A DNA stretch of 64,000 nt from Entoloma clypeatum (GCA_963565915.1 OY751491.1:4960001-5024000), one strand, 5' to 3'; positions 49,662-62,200 are shown, numbered from the stretch's first letter. Notes: generated from the sequence alone by a model not told the origin. Program-made: numbers and translations.

Positions 49662-51734
49662 TTTATCTCCATGTTTTGAGTTCTCTGGCACTGATTTTGC
49701 AAACTTCTCCATCATTCGGGGGCAGGAGATTAGTGTTCGAAGGTTCAGTCTACATAGACCTGAACCGGACTAAACTGAACTGAAAAATAGACCACGTTGA
49801 ACTGAACCGCGGTCTAAGATCTATACGTTTTAGAAAATTTAGACTGCAGTTCAGTCTAGATTTTCTTTTTGACTTAGACCACAAAAAGACCGGTCTAAAC
49901 AGGTCTAGACCGGTCTTTTTGCCCTTTGGGATACACCTCCAACCCCCCCCCCTAATATTCTACAATTTTTGGAGATTTTTCAGTAATCTGCATAATATTC
50001 TAGATATTTATAGTCCAATTTCATTGGTCTAAGGCTTGTTTTGAAGCTACAACTGAGTGGAATACATTTCTAGCTTGTATATAAACTGTTGCTCAGAGTC
50101 ACAAAGGTTAAGAATTGAGTGAAACATGGTGAAAACATAGCTAAAACATATGATTATAGTGTTATTTTTTTGTATCTGTATTTACAGTGCTATTTTTGTT
50201 GTATCTGTACTATTATACTGTGTTATTTTTGTTATATCTGTGTGCCTCTCACTGCGGAGTGAGCAATATGTTAATAAATATGTATTTATTTCATGAATTT
50301 TCGCCACGGATTTGAGCATATAGCGATGCGACGCTTTACACCAAACAACAGTAAACAATGTGCAAATGCATCGCGCAGGTGCGCGCGGTGCCTTCCTCAT
50401 GATCTAATAATAGTTTAACATGATAGAACTCATCAATATATATGTATTCACCTTCTGTGTCACATAGCATTTTTCTCAACGTCGGAAAAGGTCGGAGCAG
50501 TCAGAGCAGTCAGAACGGAGTAGCAGATGAATGGATGCGACAAGTCCGATGTCTTGCAGAAAGGACCTGGCTTCAACTTATGTGTTGCGCCCCATTCTTT
50601 GACATGGTCCTAGATTTCAGATTGGCAGATGTCGGAGGGTGAGAGGAGCGGATGTGCGGAGCGGATGTGTGGAGGTGGAGATGTGAGAATGAGGATGAGG
50701 ACGAAAGGCAAAGGAGTAGATTGGTGAGATGTATGGCAATGTATAGTGACGTATAAGACATTAATATTCGAACTGAGGAACTACAACGGAATTCGTACTA
50801 CTTATAGTAAACCAGAAGTGGGTCAGTAACTACTATAGGTAAGGTGCAGATGTCGGAGTTAGTCAGCAGAGCAATCGGAGTACGGAGAGGAGCAAATGTG
50901 AAATGAACATCAAGGTGTCTACTTGTCAGCATAATGAGAATGTTAACTAGGCAAGATGTCAATAAGTACTATTATGAAATCATCGGATGTCGGATCGGAT
51001 AAATCGTCGGAGTTGTCGGATGTGTTGCATGTATGAATTGCATGGTTATGACATACTGAAACACCTTGTATAATTTTTAGATCTCTAGATAAGATAGAAA
51101 TGATGAAATGTGCATATTTCAGTAAAAGTGTTATATCTCCATAATGAATGCACCAAATTTGAAAAACAGATGTGCTGTGAGGTCCCCTGAATGAGGAAAA
51201 TCCAAAGCTGAAACAAAAATTTTTGGTCAAATTTTCGACCTATTTTGCTTCTATTCACCTTATTAAGTCCTTGGGCTTGGTTTGAATGGTCTGAGTAGAT
51301 TTACATACAATGTTACCATGGTATATATACAGTACATATAGACTACAGTGGTTGTGGAATGGAGAAAGTAAGAAAAGGTTGTTTTTGTGTTTGAGAAAAC
51401 CCATGATGATGCACTGTTCATCATGATTTACAGTGTGTTTTGATGCATCATTTTAGAATACAGATTCTCTAGTATACATAGCTTGAGTTCCCCACTATAT
51501 ATATACTTTTTATGACTCTATATACATCTATCTATTCAAAGCTATCTTGAGGGCTGTGATGCCACAGTTTGGGCATCAAGGCCTTATGTTTCATCAATGC
51601 TCATCGCTCATCATCACTGCCAAGCACTTTCAGCAAACGCCGAAACTCGAACCATAATTCGACAGACAGCCAACGAAACGTTCCCACACTTTTTTTATCC
51701 CCCCACCTCCACTCCACCTGGCTCCACTTCTGCC

Positions 51735-52330
51735 CAATGCCCACTACCGCTGCCCAACGGCCACCCCTCGTGCCCAACGGCCTCCCTTCGTGCCAAACGC
51801 CCCCCTCTAATGCCCCTACATGCCCAACGGCCCCCTCGCATGCCCAATGGCCCCTACTAGCACCCAATGGCCCCCTCTAATGCCCAACAGCCTCCCTGCA
51901 TGTCCAACGGCTGCCCCTTGTGCTCAATGGCCTCCCTTCGCGCCCAACGGACCCTTCGCGCCCAACGGCCACCCATCATGCCCAACGGCCTCCCTGCGTG
52001 CCCAATGCCCCCTCTTGTGCCCAACGGCGCCCTTTAATGCCCAGCGCCCTCCCTTCGTGCCCAATGGCCGCCTCTAACGCCCAAGGTCCCCCTTGTGTGC
52101 GCAACAGCTGCCCCTCATGCTCAACTGCCACAAGTTGTGCCCAACGGCCCGTACTAGCGTGCAACGGCCCTCTCTAATGTGCAACGGCACCTTCTCACAC
52201 CCAACGCTCCCCACTCGCGCCCAACGGCCCACTCTCGCATCCAGTGGCCTTCTCTCATGACCAACGGCCCCTCACTCCCATGGCCTCAACTCATGCCCAA
52301 CGGCCCCCTCACTCACATCCAACGGCGTCG
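51735..52330 (-). repeat. TTGGGC minisatellite in hAT-1
   Basis: On the plus strand, units read TGCCCAACGGCC with variable C/T-rich spacers of about 8-14 bp. Homologous to the arrays at 18195-18840 and 37940-38225, in inverted orientation. ORFs over this region are repeat by-products. Confidence 0.88.
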
Positions 52331-52337
52331 TCTCACG

Positions 52338-52836
52338 TAGTGTTTGAAAGTCCAGTCCAGTCCAGTTTTTTTCCCAAAAAATTAAGAACCTAGAACCAAG
52401 ACTGGTTGAGTGGTTTCTCCAAAATACTGAAACCAGGACTGGACTGGTCAAAGACTGGTGAATCAGTCTTTCCTTTCTCAAAAAAGTAAACCAGGACTGG
52501 TTCGAACTGGTTTAAACTGATTATTATCCAATTTATTAAAACTGTTTCAAAGTATCATTTATAACACATTTCAAAACATTTTATAGAAGCTTTGATGAAC
52601 AAAATCTATGTGAACCTATATGAACCTGTGTGAACCTATGACCAGTTTACATTTTTTGAGTCTCAAATCAAGACTGGTGTTGAACCAGTCTTCTTTTTTT
52701 CCAAAATTTGAAGAACCTGAGACTGGTCAATCCTCAAAAATCTGAAACTTGAGACTGCAGTCCAGTCTCTCACCAGTCTTTACCAGTCTGGTTCTGGTCC
52801 AGTTCTAGGTCTTTGAGACTGGACTTCAAAACACTA
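52338..52836 (+). mobile_element. 499-bp hAT-type MITE nested in hAT-1
   Basis: TAGTGTTTGAAAGTCCAGTC at the left and GACTGGACTTCAAAACACTA at the right, flanked by GTCTCACG at 52330-52337 and 52837-52844. Dense in CCAGTC/GACTGG motifs throughout. It is inserted into the minisatellite of hAT-1, so it is younger than that element. Confidence 0.92.
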
Positions 52837-53126
52837 GTCTCACGCCCAACACGTGTTTTTACATTATTAGTGTATCACAGTAGTTACGACCGGTCTAGAC
52901 CAGTTTGGACCGGTCCGGTCCAAGCAAAATAACATGCCGAGACCGGTTCCCCCCGGTTCGGTCTCGGTCTATTATATTTCTGAGTGATTGAAGGACTGGT
53001 CTGGTCTCGGTCCACCCGTTTTTGGGGCAAAAAACCGAACCGAACTGAACCCTCAAACACTACAGGAGATATAGGGATAAAGTGAGCTGAGTGATGCCAA
53101 AGGAAATGGATGACAAAGAGATCTGA

Positions 53127-53375
53127 GGGGTGCCCAACATGCTGGAGGGGGTTGAATGATGAGACCCAAGGGGTGCCAACACACTGGAGGGGTTGAATGA
53201 TGAGACCCAAGGGGTGCCAACACACTGGAGGGGTTGAATGATGAGACCCAAGGGGTGCCAACACACTGGAGGGGTTGAATGATGAGACCCAAGGGGTGCC
53301 AACACACTGGAGGGGTTGAATGATGAGACCCAAGGGGTGCCCAACACACTGGATGGGGTTGAACAATGAAGAAGA
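53127..53375 (+). repeat. 41-bp tandem repeat, six units
   Basis: Units start GGGGTGCC at about 53127, 53170, 53211, 53252, 53293 and 53334. The four middle units are exactly 41 bp and look identical; the outer two are diverged. ORFs on the minus strand here repeat with the unit and are not genes. Confidence 0.93.
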
Positions 53376-54790
53376 GACCCAGACAGGTTCTCAAGCCCGC
53401 GCCCCTCTCCAGGTAAGCGGATCGCAGCACACTGGTCACACGGTGAGAAGATGGGACTTGATGAGTGGCCCGTGGTGCGAAAACACCACAAAACCCCTCA
53501 CAACTCCTCAAAAAAATAGTTCAAGGGTGGCGGGAACTTAACCACTTATTTTGTAAGTAGTTGTACTTGTTTGTCTTTTGTAGAAAGTTGTCGCAAGGTC
53601 ACACGTCGACAATCAAGGGTTTTGATCAAATAAAATAATAATATGAGATCGAGTTTCCTCAGGGTTCACTGAGACTCCCTTTGGATGAGACTTAGAAAAA
53701 ACCACTGAATCAATCACTGAGAGAGAGAGAGGGATTGGATCTGGCTGGGGGGCCTTTCTAATCTACAGTACATGGCAGGAAACTACAGTTTTTATACAAG
53801 ACAAGAGATGAAATATATATATAAGGTTTATCACAAGATATGTCCATAACAAATCGGTTTCCAGGGTATCTGTTATTTAGGCATGGTCCAAATATCCACA
53901 TGGGTCTTTTAAACATATTTCCGAGGTGTCGAGAGGGCAATCGGCCCTGGCGGAGTGGAGCGACAAGAACGCGTCGTTTCGCGAGCATTCTAGTCCGCAT
54001 CAATATTGATGTTGTCGATCGATCGATCAAGGGTCCAAAGTGTCAACATGTCACGGACCGGGAACCCGTTTCCAGGGTTCGGTCTATTTCTAGTAAGCCA
54101 CACGGATCAGCATCACGGCATCTGTGATCACGCGTCGTACACTGTGATGCTGGGCATCCTGCTCATTATCATGAGTCCCCCGAGCCCTCAGATTGTCCAT
54201 AGTCAAAAGTAGTGATTGGATAGGGTGATAGGTCATATAATATTCTTATTAATGACTGGTCCCCTCAATGGTCTTATCCATTGAGAAATAAAATGTTTTG
54301 TGTCAAGTTTGGGTTAAGCCCTCAAAGTGACTGTTCCCAAGATCATGACCAAAGGTGGTCCAGTGGTATTTAGACACTCTTAGGGAGCCAGTAGTACCAT
54401 CAGTTCCAATAGAATATGTTTGTGAAGGGGCCAGCATTATATTCTTATATTGACAAAACTGTGGGAAAAGTGAATTTTCACGCACAGCCGCGCAGCGGTC
54501 GTATCAACGGGAGAGCAGGTGACTGTCGCGGGACGCCCGCACGTGTGTTGGGCCTGGCATGCACATATTAGATTCATGTAAATATAATTTAAACACACTT
54601 CATGCCATGTGCCCATTTCTGGAAGTGTTCATCAACCTTGTGTCATTACAATATATCCCATCAATGTTCACATTATTTATGGAGCTGAAAAATACTATAT
54701 TAGATCATTATTTGTTCACAATGTTTACGAGAGGAACACGGTTCCAGAGACGCTGACCTTAGTACTAGTGGTCTTCCACACCGACCATCC
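53376..54790. other. Intergenic region with no assigned gene
   Basis: Contains a short GA run near 53718-53735 and several ORFs of 60-95 codons without recognisable family features. 54240-54480 is AT-rich. The segment from about 54600 to 54790 is the probable promoter/5' region of the phosphatase gene. I see no RNA gene. Confidence 0.5.
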
Positions 54791-55998
54791 ATGGCTCAGC
54801 GCCTCTCCACTCCGTCAGACTATACCTCTCTCCTGTCCAAATACGACACATGGATGTTCGACTGCGACGGTGTCCTCTGGCACGGAGATCGGCTCATCGA
54901 TGGCGCGGTGCAGGTCCTGGAGATGTTGCGTCGTGCGGGTGCGTTTTACTCTCAACACCCGTGACTCATACTTCACGTTTGGATGTGAATCAGATAAGAA
55001 AGTCATCTTCGTGACGAACAACGCGACGAATTCGAGGAGGAGATACAAAGCCAAGTTCGAGAAGCTGGGTGTGCAGGCGCATGTTGTACGTCCGACCCCC
55101 TACGTTCACCACGAACTCACTGATGCCATTGCTGCCAAAAAGGACGAAATCTACGGCTCGGCATACGCGGCGGCCGTGTACATCTCCTCGGTGCTCAAGC
55201 TCCCCAAGACACAGAAGGTGTACGTCATAGGGATGCAGGGGCTCGAGGAGGAGCTGGCGGAGGAGGGCATCTCGTTCCTCGGCGGAACCGTGAGTTCGCC
55301 CTTCCACATCCTCTCTCTATTTCAATCTCCTCCGCCCCCCTTATTATCCAACCTATTTTCACTAGGACCCCGCCGATTGCATCATCGCCCCCTTCTGCCT
55401 CTCCACCTTCACCCCGGACTCCGCCGTATCCGCCGTCGTCTGCGGGCTCGACACTGCGCTAACGTACATCAAGCTCGCCAAGGCCTTCCACTACCTTTCC
55501 TCCATCCCCGAATGCCACTTCATCGCGACGAACGAGGACAGCACCTACCCAAGCGCCCACGGGCTCCTCCCCGGCGCAGGCGCGGTCAGTGCACCGCTAC
55601 GGTACGCGCTCGGGCGGGACCCGGTGTGTACGGGTAAGCCGTCGGGGACGATGTTAGAGTGTATCAGGTCCAAGTGAGTCTGTCCTTCTCGTTATCTCCT
55701 GTTATCTGTGTTCTGATCTGATCGGAATGAAAAACAGGGTACAGTACGACCCCGCACGCACGATCATGGTCGGAGACAGACTCAACACCGACATTCTGTT
55801 CGGGAAGAACGGCGGGCTGTCGACGTTGTTGGTTCTCACTGGTAGGTACTTTTACCCGCCCCCCGTTCCCCCCCCCCCCCTTTCCCTGGTCGCTCATGTC
55901 TCTCAGGGATCACTGCGGAATCGGAAATAACGGGTCCCAACGCCTCGTCGATCGTTCCAGACTACGTGACGAACTCAATTGCGGATCTACGCGTTTAG
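54791..55998 (+). CDS. 4-nitrophenylphosphatase / phosphoglycolate phosphatase (HAD family), five exons
   Basis: Exons 54791-54938, 54994-55289, 55366-55673, 55738-55841, 55907-55998 give 315 residues in frame; all four introns (55, 76, 64, 65 nt) are GT-AG. HAD motif I is D-C-D-G-V-L-W (Asp nucleophile and acid/base Asp, about residues 23-29), motif II lies in V-T-N-N-A, the cap region includes G-L-D-T-A and A-T-N-E-D-S-T-Y-P, and motif IV reads [12 protein letters not shown]. These are the signatures of eukaryotic PGP/Pho13-type enzymes, which dephosphorylate 2-phosphoglycolate and related toxic side products of glycolysis (family knowledge). Length matches the family (about 300-320). No signal peptide; cytosolic location is likely. 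It is the one clearly intact host gene in the window. Confidence 0.93.
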
Positions 55999-57159
55999 CT
56001 TCTACATCTTGGAGGCCACATAGATCGATCCAAATGCGCTACTTACATAGAATAATGCAGATAGACTGGTTATGTAAAACGGGTGCATTTGACACATGTA
56101 CTTGTTGGAGTTCTTGTAACAATGTGGTGGGTTCAAGAGGGAAGTGGCTAGATACGTGTGTGAGGTGTCTGCATCCTTTGTTCTTGTCATTGTTCATGTA
56201 GCTCCATTTCATACCCGACGGCTCGAGGAAAGCCCCCGCTCTCATGACATCCAGCCTACGGATTGGAACTCTATTATATCAAACGGTAGGTTATTGGCGC
56301 GACTGGGAGCGAATCGACCGGTACTTTGTGATTCTAGACACCGGCCGCTCGAATCAGGTCGCTGTCCGTTGAACCATGCCGCTGCGCATTTTCTCTTGTA
56401 TATGTACTTGGAGGGTTATCTTTTCGCAGCGTGCGCCAGTGATCCTCACCTCTCATGGGCATCCGTGTTGACTCCTAGCTTTGTATTGATTCAGGAGGGT
56501 CTCGGGGGCAATGATCCCAGCTTTCCTCGTCGGATTCTTGACTCTGTCATGGGGTATAGAACCAACGTACGTAAGTGAGAAGCACAAGAGGGAATAAGAA
56601 CCTACCACCATGACCTTGAGAGACTTCCCGAGCATTTTTCCTCGAGAAACTGTGGGGGCAGGTGGATCTTGATGAGTGTAATCGATGCGGGCTTTGAAGA
56701 GTCGTACTAATGGCGAACATGTGGTAAGCGTTCTTCGCGGCGGTCGGCCTCGAGCAAGCCTCGAGTTTTGAAGTTTTTGCTGGAGCGAACTCACGGAGTG
56801 GCCCGGACCGGTTTGTTGATCGTTGTTTACCTGTCCGCCATGAACTCTCCACCTGACGTATCGACTACAGAATCAACTAGAGGCCGCGACGAGTCGACAG
56901 CGGAACAAGTCGTCGGAGGAACTTGATGTTGAAGTCCTCAAGCTAGAATAAGGCGCCATTTTTGAGTCTAACTGTTCCATTCTTGTTGATGATCACGCAG
57001 CACAATGGGTGTAACGGAGAAGCAGGGAAGATGGAGGAGGGGGGAAGTTCAGAATTTCAACTTCCTCACTTTTTCTCCTCCTCTTACCCCCCTGTAGGGC
57101 TTCAAACTCAAACTCACTGAGGGTCTCTTTCGAATCAAAGGCGCAGAACCCAGAGACAC
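55999..57159. other. Intergenic region with no confident gene
   Basis: A minus-strand frame at 56794-56453, possibly with a short upstream exon (Met near 56841, donor GTAAAC), gives up to about 113 codons, but I recognise no family and cannot confirm splicing. The plus ORF 56144-56578 also has no family features. 56280-56380 has weak tRNA-like box motifs that do not fold properly (see rejected items). Confidence 0.4.
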
Positions 57160-58260
57160 CATGTCCTCTACCCTCGCGTCAGTGAGCCATGCAAAAAGGG
57201 AACGCGCGCGGAGATACTCAACCGTATATATGAATGGGCAATGGATTCCTCGCCCGACAGTCCGTGCGTATTCTGGTTGGCAGGCCAAGCAGGCTCCGGA
57301 AAATCGACCATCGCATGGACAATAACCCTTCGGCGACGGCAGGGGATGAGGATGAGAAGCATGTCGATGAGTCGAACAGAAATTTCCATTTGCCGGGTCT
57401 CTTGGGGGCAAACTTCTTCTGCTCGCGACAATATGAGGAGACGTGGCGGCGGAAGAACATCATCCCCACGATTGTGTACCAACTCACTCGTCGGTCAAGA
57501 TCCTATGCCGATGTACTTCGGGCGAACAAAACACTGCTCGTCCTTTGAGTACGATGCCGTCTGTCGTCTCTACGAGTCACCGTCGACGCCGACATTGCAA
57601 AGTATCTCAAGGCCAAGCTCCCAGCGCTTGAGGATGAACCTCGACTGGAGGAGCTTGCGCAGAAGGCAGATGGTCCTATATTCGCCGGCATGCCAATGTG
57701 ACAAAGCTCGAACAGCTCCACCTGATGGGCAAGCTAGGAGCCAACGAATACATGGCCCACCTTTGGCGATCTTGATGACGGCCTGTGTCGTGCTCGTTTG
57801 AACGTCCTCTATACCCTCCTTTGTACAGAGGAACGTGTATCTATCTCCATGGCTGGGCGACTTCCGTCTGACTCCGCCGGTACGGATGAAATAGCCGATC
57901 GTTGACAATCTCCACGCCGTTCTCTCCACACCTGTATATTTCGTCCTTGACGACATGGTCGCGGGATTCTATGATGTCCCGGGTCTGGGGGGACCAATTT
58001 CTTTCGTAGCTCCGCCCCCAAACAGACTACTGATGACCCCAGTTGGGTCTATGCGCGGCGTTTGCAAGTGATGGCACCCGCATTGTCTCTGGCTCGGACG
58101 ACGGGTCTGCGCGGGTCTGGGACGCCTCGACCGGCGCAGAGCTGACGAGAATCAATGGCCACACTGACGCGGTTCGGTCGGTCGCCCTTTCAAGTGACGG
58201 CACCATCTAGTCTGTGGCTCACGCGATAATTTTATACGGGTTTGAGATGTGTCGACGGAT
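57160..58260 (+). pseudogene. NACHT-WD40 NLR-type protein, decayed
   Basis: A frame from about 57180 reads [14 protein letters not shown] then [12 protein letters not shown], a Walker A loop (57283-57309) in the sequence context of fungal NACHT NLRs. The next block ([16 protein letters not shown]) is in another frame. Between it and [11 protein letters not shown] the Walker B region is missing. Further frames give D-L-H-A-V-L, and near 58048-58200 a WD40 repeat (A-F-A-S-D-G-T-R-I-V-S-G-S, A-R-V-W-D), ending in TAG at 58207. At least three frameshifts, several stops and an internal deletion. In life such proteins act as cytoplasmic sensors in fungal non-self recognition; this copy cannot. Confidence 0.75.
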
Positions 58261-59252
58261 GCAAAGGCGAGGACCATCGGGAAAAACCCGAAACCTTCAT
58301 TTGGCTTCACAATGATCAACGAAGAAAATATGCACTCAGTGGACACGGTGAGCACTCATATTGCTCACTAAGTGCAATGATATTAAATTATAAAGGATTA
58401 AACTACAATTAAATAGGATGAGGACTTGCTCTGAATAAAATATCACCGTAACGAAGGTCGGTCACAAATAGTATTTAATCATCAAACATTCTTTCCTCTG
58501 ATTTAACTGTGAGTAATTGACATTGTCTCCGAAGCACTGTGTCTGAGCCGCGCTTCGCTGCCTCCGCCTCCTCCGTCTCCACCTGCAAGGTGGACGACAA
58601 AGGCAATCCGACAAGCTGAGTGTGAGTGTTGCAAACGCAGACACCAGACACAGAAATAAACGAGGAGGAGAGCAGTGTGGTTCTCGGCTGGCATAGGAGC
58701 TCGAGCATCAACGAGATGAGTATATCATTTAACTACATGAGGCAGAATGGTGATGGGGAAATGCGCCAAAACAGGGAGCCTGATGGCGAGGATATTGAGC
58801 CGGCGTCCACTGAGGAGGATTTTGTCCCTTCAGAGCCGAAGAAGTCGAGCGCGATGGTGAACCCTTCGCCCTGCGATGGTCGTTTCGGGCAGATTTTGGC
58901 GAGGGGCGATTTCGCATCTAAGGGAAAGTTTTGGGCACAGGCCCTGTGCCCCGCAGAAGTCGGGATATGGAGGTCAAATAAGTACTCCAAAAAGGCAATC
59001 ACCAAATCCGCCGTGCAGACTTAAATAGTCGCAGCAAACTGCCCTTAAACGAGAACTTCTTGTCCTTCACCCACCACCTACCTTCCTCTGCGACGTTCGC
59101 GAGTGGAGGCTCATCCGGTTCATCTGCCAACGTGTCCATCGTGATGTTGAGAATGGCTATAGCAGTTGATTCCGGTGAGTGGCCATCCTCGAGCCATGAT
59201 AGTCTTTGATAGATGCCTTTCTTCCGCCCACTTCAACTCACTCACCCACAGT
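58261..59252. other. Unassigned region left of hAT-5
   Basis: The plus ORF 58626-59024 (132 codons) and its minus-strand overlap (59005-58733) have no family features I recognise. A minus-strand reading near 59160-59060 (a D-E-P-D-E-P-P-L-A block) is protein-like but isolated. It is not acetyl-CoA synthetase, the gene on the other side of hAT-5. Confidence 0.4.
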
Positions 59253-62200
59253 TAAGGCTCCAACCGTTCTAGCTATATAACCGTTTTACACGGTTTATAC
59301 CGTATGTGTTTATGTTTATGTTTAGGGTGCTCAGCACCAGGTCAACTACACAGTAGTTAAACGGTATATATACGGTTACACAGTTATACCAGGAGACGTA
59401 AAAATGTGTAATAGTGGCGTAGCTAAAAGCTTAAATGCAAAAACTGGTTCCTTCAACTTTTTTTTCAACAACCAAAACGCGATGGCTCAACCACAATCCC
59501 GAGACAACCCTGACCCTAATAACATCATCCCGAATGACACAAAACGAAAACGCGTCGCGACGGATCGTGCTCAGGGCCTTGATTCTTACTTTAAAGCCGT
59601 TGAAGCGACTAAAACCCGAGGTCAAGGTTAGAGTTAGCCTCGAGTTCATAGTGGGGTTTGATAATGAATTCCACCCTTAAAAATCAGAGCCTCGTCCAAA
59701 TCTTCAAGTCACGATCCCGAAAGATGCATCAAAGCCAGATGGGGATGCCGTGGAAAACGGGGCCTTGCTCTCTGCTACCGAGCTTCAGGCGCGAGGACAC
59801 TTTGTCCATTCCCCTTCTGATATTGCTCCAGGTCCTCCACTGGCCGAAAATGAAGCTGATGACGATCCAAAGGATAAGACGTATAAGCCGCCCAAACGTA
59901 GCAACGACCTGGATGAGGAAGAGCCGCATTCCATACATGCCAGTGACGGGGAAGAGGTGACAACCGAGACCGAGTATGGGCGCACAGTGGTAAGCAATCA
60001 TTTGATTAGAGAAGTGCTTTCTGAAGTTCGTCATTACAATTAGCGCGAGAAAAAGGAAAAAAAGAGGAAGCGCACTCGTCGTTGCAGTCCCAAAAATCAA
60101 CGAAAGATCAAGCGCAAGACCTCCGAGGCACAATCGAAACGGGCTGGTGACGGCGAGGACAGCGACATTGATTCAGGCAGTGAGTCGGATGGTCAAGGCG
60201 CATTGAGACAAGTAGAAGAAAGAGAGATGCCGAAAGCCGCGCGTCGTGGTCCCGGAAATCACAGCATGCAGTATTTCCACGATCCCGTAGCCACGGTTGA
60301 CCGATCAGGACAGAAACGCTGGGAATTCCGGTGCCGTTCTTGTACTTGGTGCGTGTCCTTGAGCTGTTGAAAATGACGTTAGTTAACTCACTCCCATCGA
60401 ACAAATAGCACACGTAGCTTCCCGAGGACAGTTGAAGGCTCAGATGTAACCTTTGATATGGAGCCGAAACTGCCGAAGTTACAGAACCTTGCAGGGCATG
60501 TGGGCGAATGTAAAGGAGCCAAGGATGAGACGAAGAGTGATGAGCCAACAAGCCAAGAGCGAATGAACCTTCAGGAGAGCGCGAAGATCATGGAGGCCTA
60601 TCTGAAGGAGGGTGAATTGAATCCTGCAGTTCTTACGACATACAAGGGGTTTCTTCGCATCTTTGCAGCATGGATCATTGATGAGAGCCTACCGTGGACA
60701 ACTGGAGAGGCACCAACACTTCAAATGTTGTTCAAATACTTGAAGATCACGTACCAGTTGCCCTCGGATACAACTGTCCGCAATCAGCTCGCTCGCATCT
60801 TTGAAGAGCTTCATGGGAAAGTAGTTTGTGAATTTGCCATGAGTACCGGTACAGTTTCAAGCGGTGTCTACATACCTGACCGTTGTTTCAGGGGGTCAAA
60901 TCGAAAATTGCGTATGCCACCGATACATGGACAACACCACAGATGGTGTATACGTTTGCATGCTCGATTGCGTGTTTCATCAGCGACGATTGGGAACTTA
61001 TCGAGCGTGTGATCGATTTCAAGGCCCTTGAAGATAAGGAGCATGAAGGCTTGTGGGGCGGAAAGGCGTTTGCCGACGGCGCCTGCAAAATCGGTTGTTT
61101 TGACAAGATGAGTTGGACATGTGACGATGACTCGTGTACGAGCCTGACCCTTTCTCCACTGTATCAGCGTCACCACAGACAACGCCTCCGTCAACGATGT
61201 GATTGTCGCCACGGTTGCTCGAATCCGCATGGCTAAGTATGGCATACCGGAATCACCCCATACACTACATGTTCGCTGCATTTGCCATGTCGTAAACCTG
61301 GTCGTCCAAGCCATTCTTGCCACGCTTGGAGAAGCAGATGACCCCAACGAAGTGGATTACTTCCTACTTAACAAGGAACAACCTCTGCATGTTGACATTG
61401 ATACTGATCCTGACCAGGTTGAGTTGGACGAGGAGGAATTTGGGGATGATCTGGATGACGAACAAGAACAGTTGAACCTCGAGGAAGCCGAGAAAGTGAA
61501 GGCGACAAGCAGCCCACTGGCTAAGGTGCGTCACTGCAGTGTCAGCTCTGAGTTGCCCTTCAACACTCGTTACTTATCTCATGACCAGCTCCGCCTCATC
61601 ACCAATAAAATCGTTTCCACACCCCAACGTCGCAAGAAGTTTCGAAAGTGTGCGATCGAAAAATATTCTGGAAAAGGTTCAGAGCTCAAGGACAGACGGA
61701 CAGCCTTGGCCGTGGTTAGAGATGTTCGCACACGCTGGCATTACACGCATGCAATGATTCGTCGAGCACAGCTGCTTCAAGAGGTTCGTAGATATCATTC
61801 TATGTCGTATTTGCTGCTCACTACCACATAGGCCATTGATGATTGGGTTTTTAGAACACCTGGGCTGCGTCCGCTGCTGTTGAGTGCTGAAGAATGGGAG
61901 CTCTTGGGAGAGGTCGCTGATGTGTTGGAGGTGATCTTTTCCTGCTACGCGTTGTTCTTCTCTCACGTTTTCGACATAGCCATTCACGGCGGTGACACTG
62001 CAGATGTCACATAGCAAGGTTCCAACAATTTCGTTCGTTCTCCCTCTGTATCACAAGATGGAGAAGCATCTCGTGGATGTTTCAGTTTCATTCTCGCACT
62101 CCTTCAAGGTACGGCGTGCGGCTGAGCAAGGTTTGACGAAGCTGCAAAAATACGCCGCACCTGCCAGACTACACCATTCCTATATCGCCGGCACAAGTAC

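Larger units (their letters stand above)
49731..53062 (+). mobile_element. Non-autonomous hAT element hAT-1, complete, 8-bp TSD
   Basis: Left end TAGTGTTCGAAGGTTCAGTC, right end AACTGAACCCTCAAACACTA, flanked by CAGGAGAT at 49723-49730 and 53063-53070. The left subterminal region is rich in GGTCTAGACC-like motifs, the right in GACCGGTC. The internal part has no transposase-like ORF; it holds the TTGGGC minisatellite and a nested MITE. hAT-2 and hAT-3 are partial copies of the same family in inverted orientation. Confidence 0.9.

Noticed and set aside
51569..52177. ORFs of 85-103 codons rich in Pro/Cys/Asn
   Set aside because: Same minisatellite as above, inside hAT-1.
53127..53375. CRISPR array
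   Set aside because: Direct repeats are contiguous with no spacers, in a eukaryotic context.
52884..53511. Minus ORFs of 143-160 codons with internal repeats
   Set aside because: They translate the 41-bp minisatellite, whose unit is not a multiple of three, so the repeat cycles through the three frames.
56280..56380. tRNA gene
   Set aside because: A-box-like (TGGTTCAACGG, minus) and B-box-like (GGTCGATTC) sequences are present, but no 7-bp acceptor stem, anticodon arm or T-arm can be formed on either strand.
58626..59024. 132-codon ORF as a protein-coding gene
   Set aside because: No recognisable family, competing ORF on the opposite strand over the same interval, no supporting context; left as unassigned.
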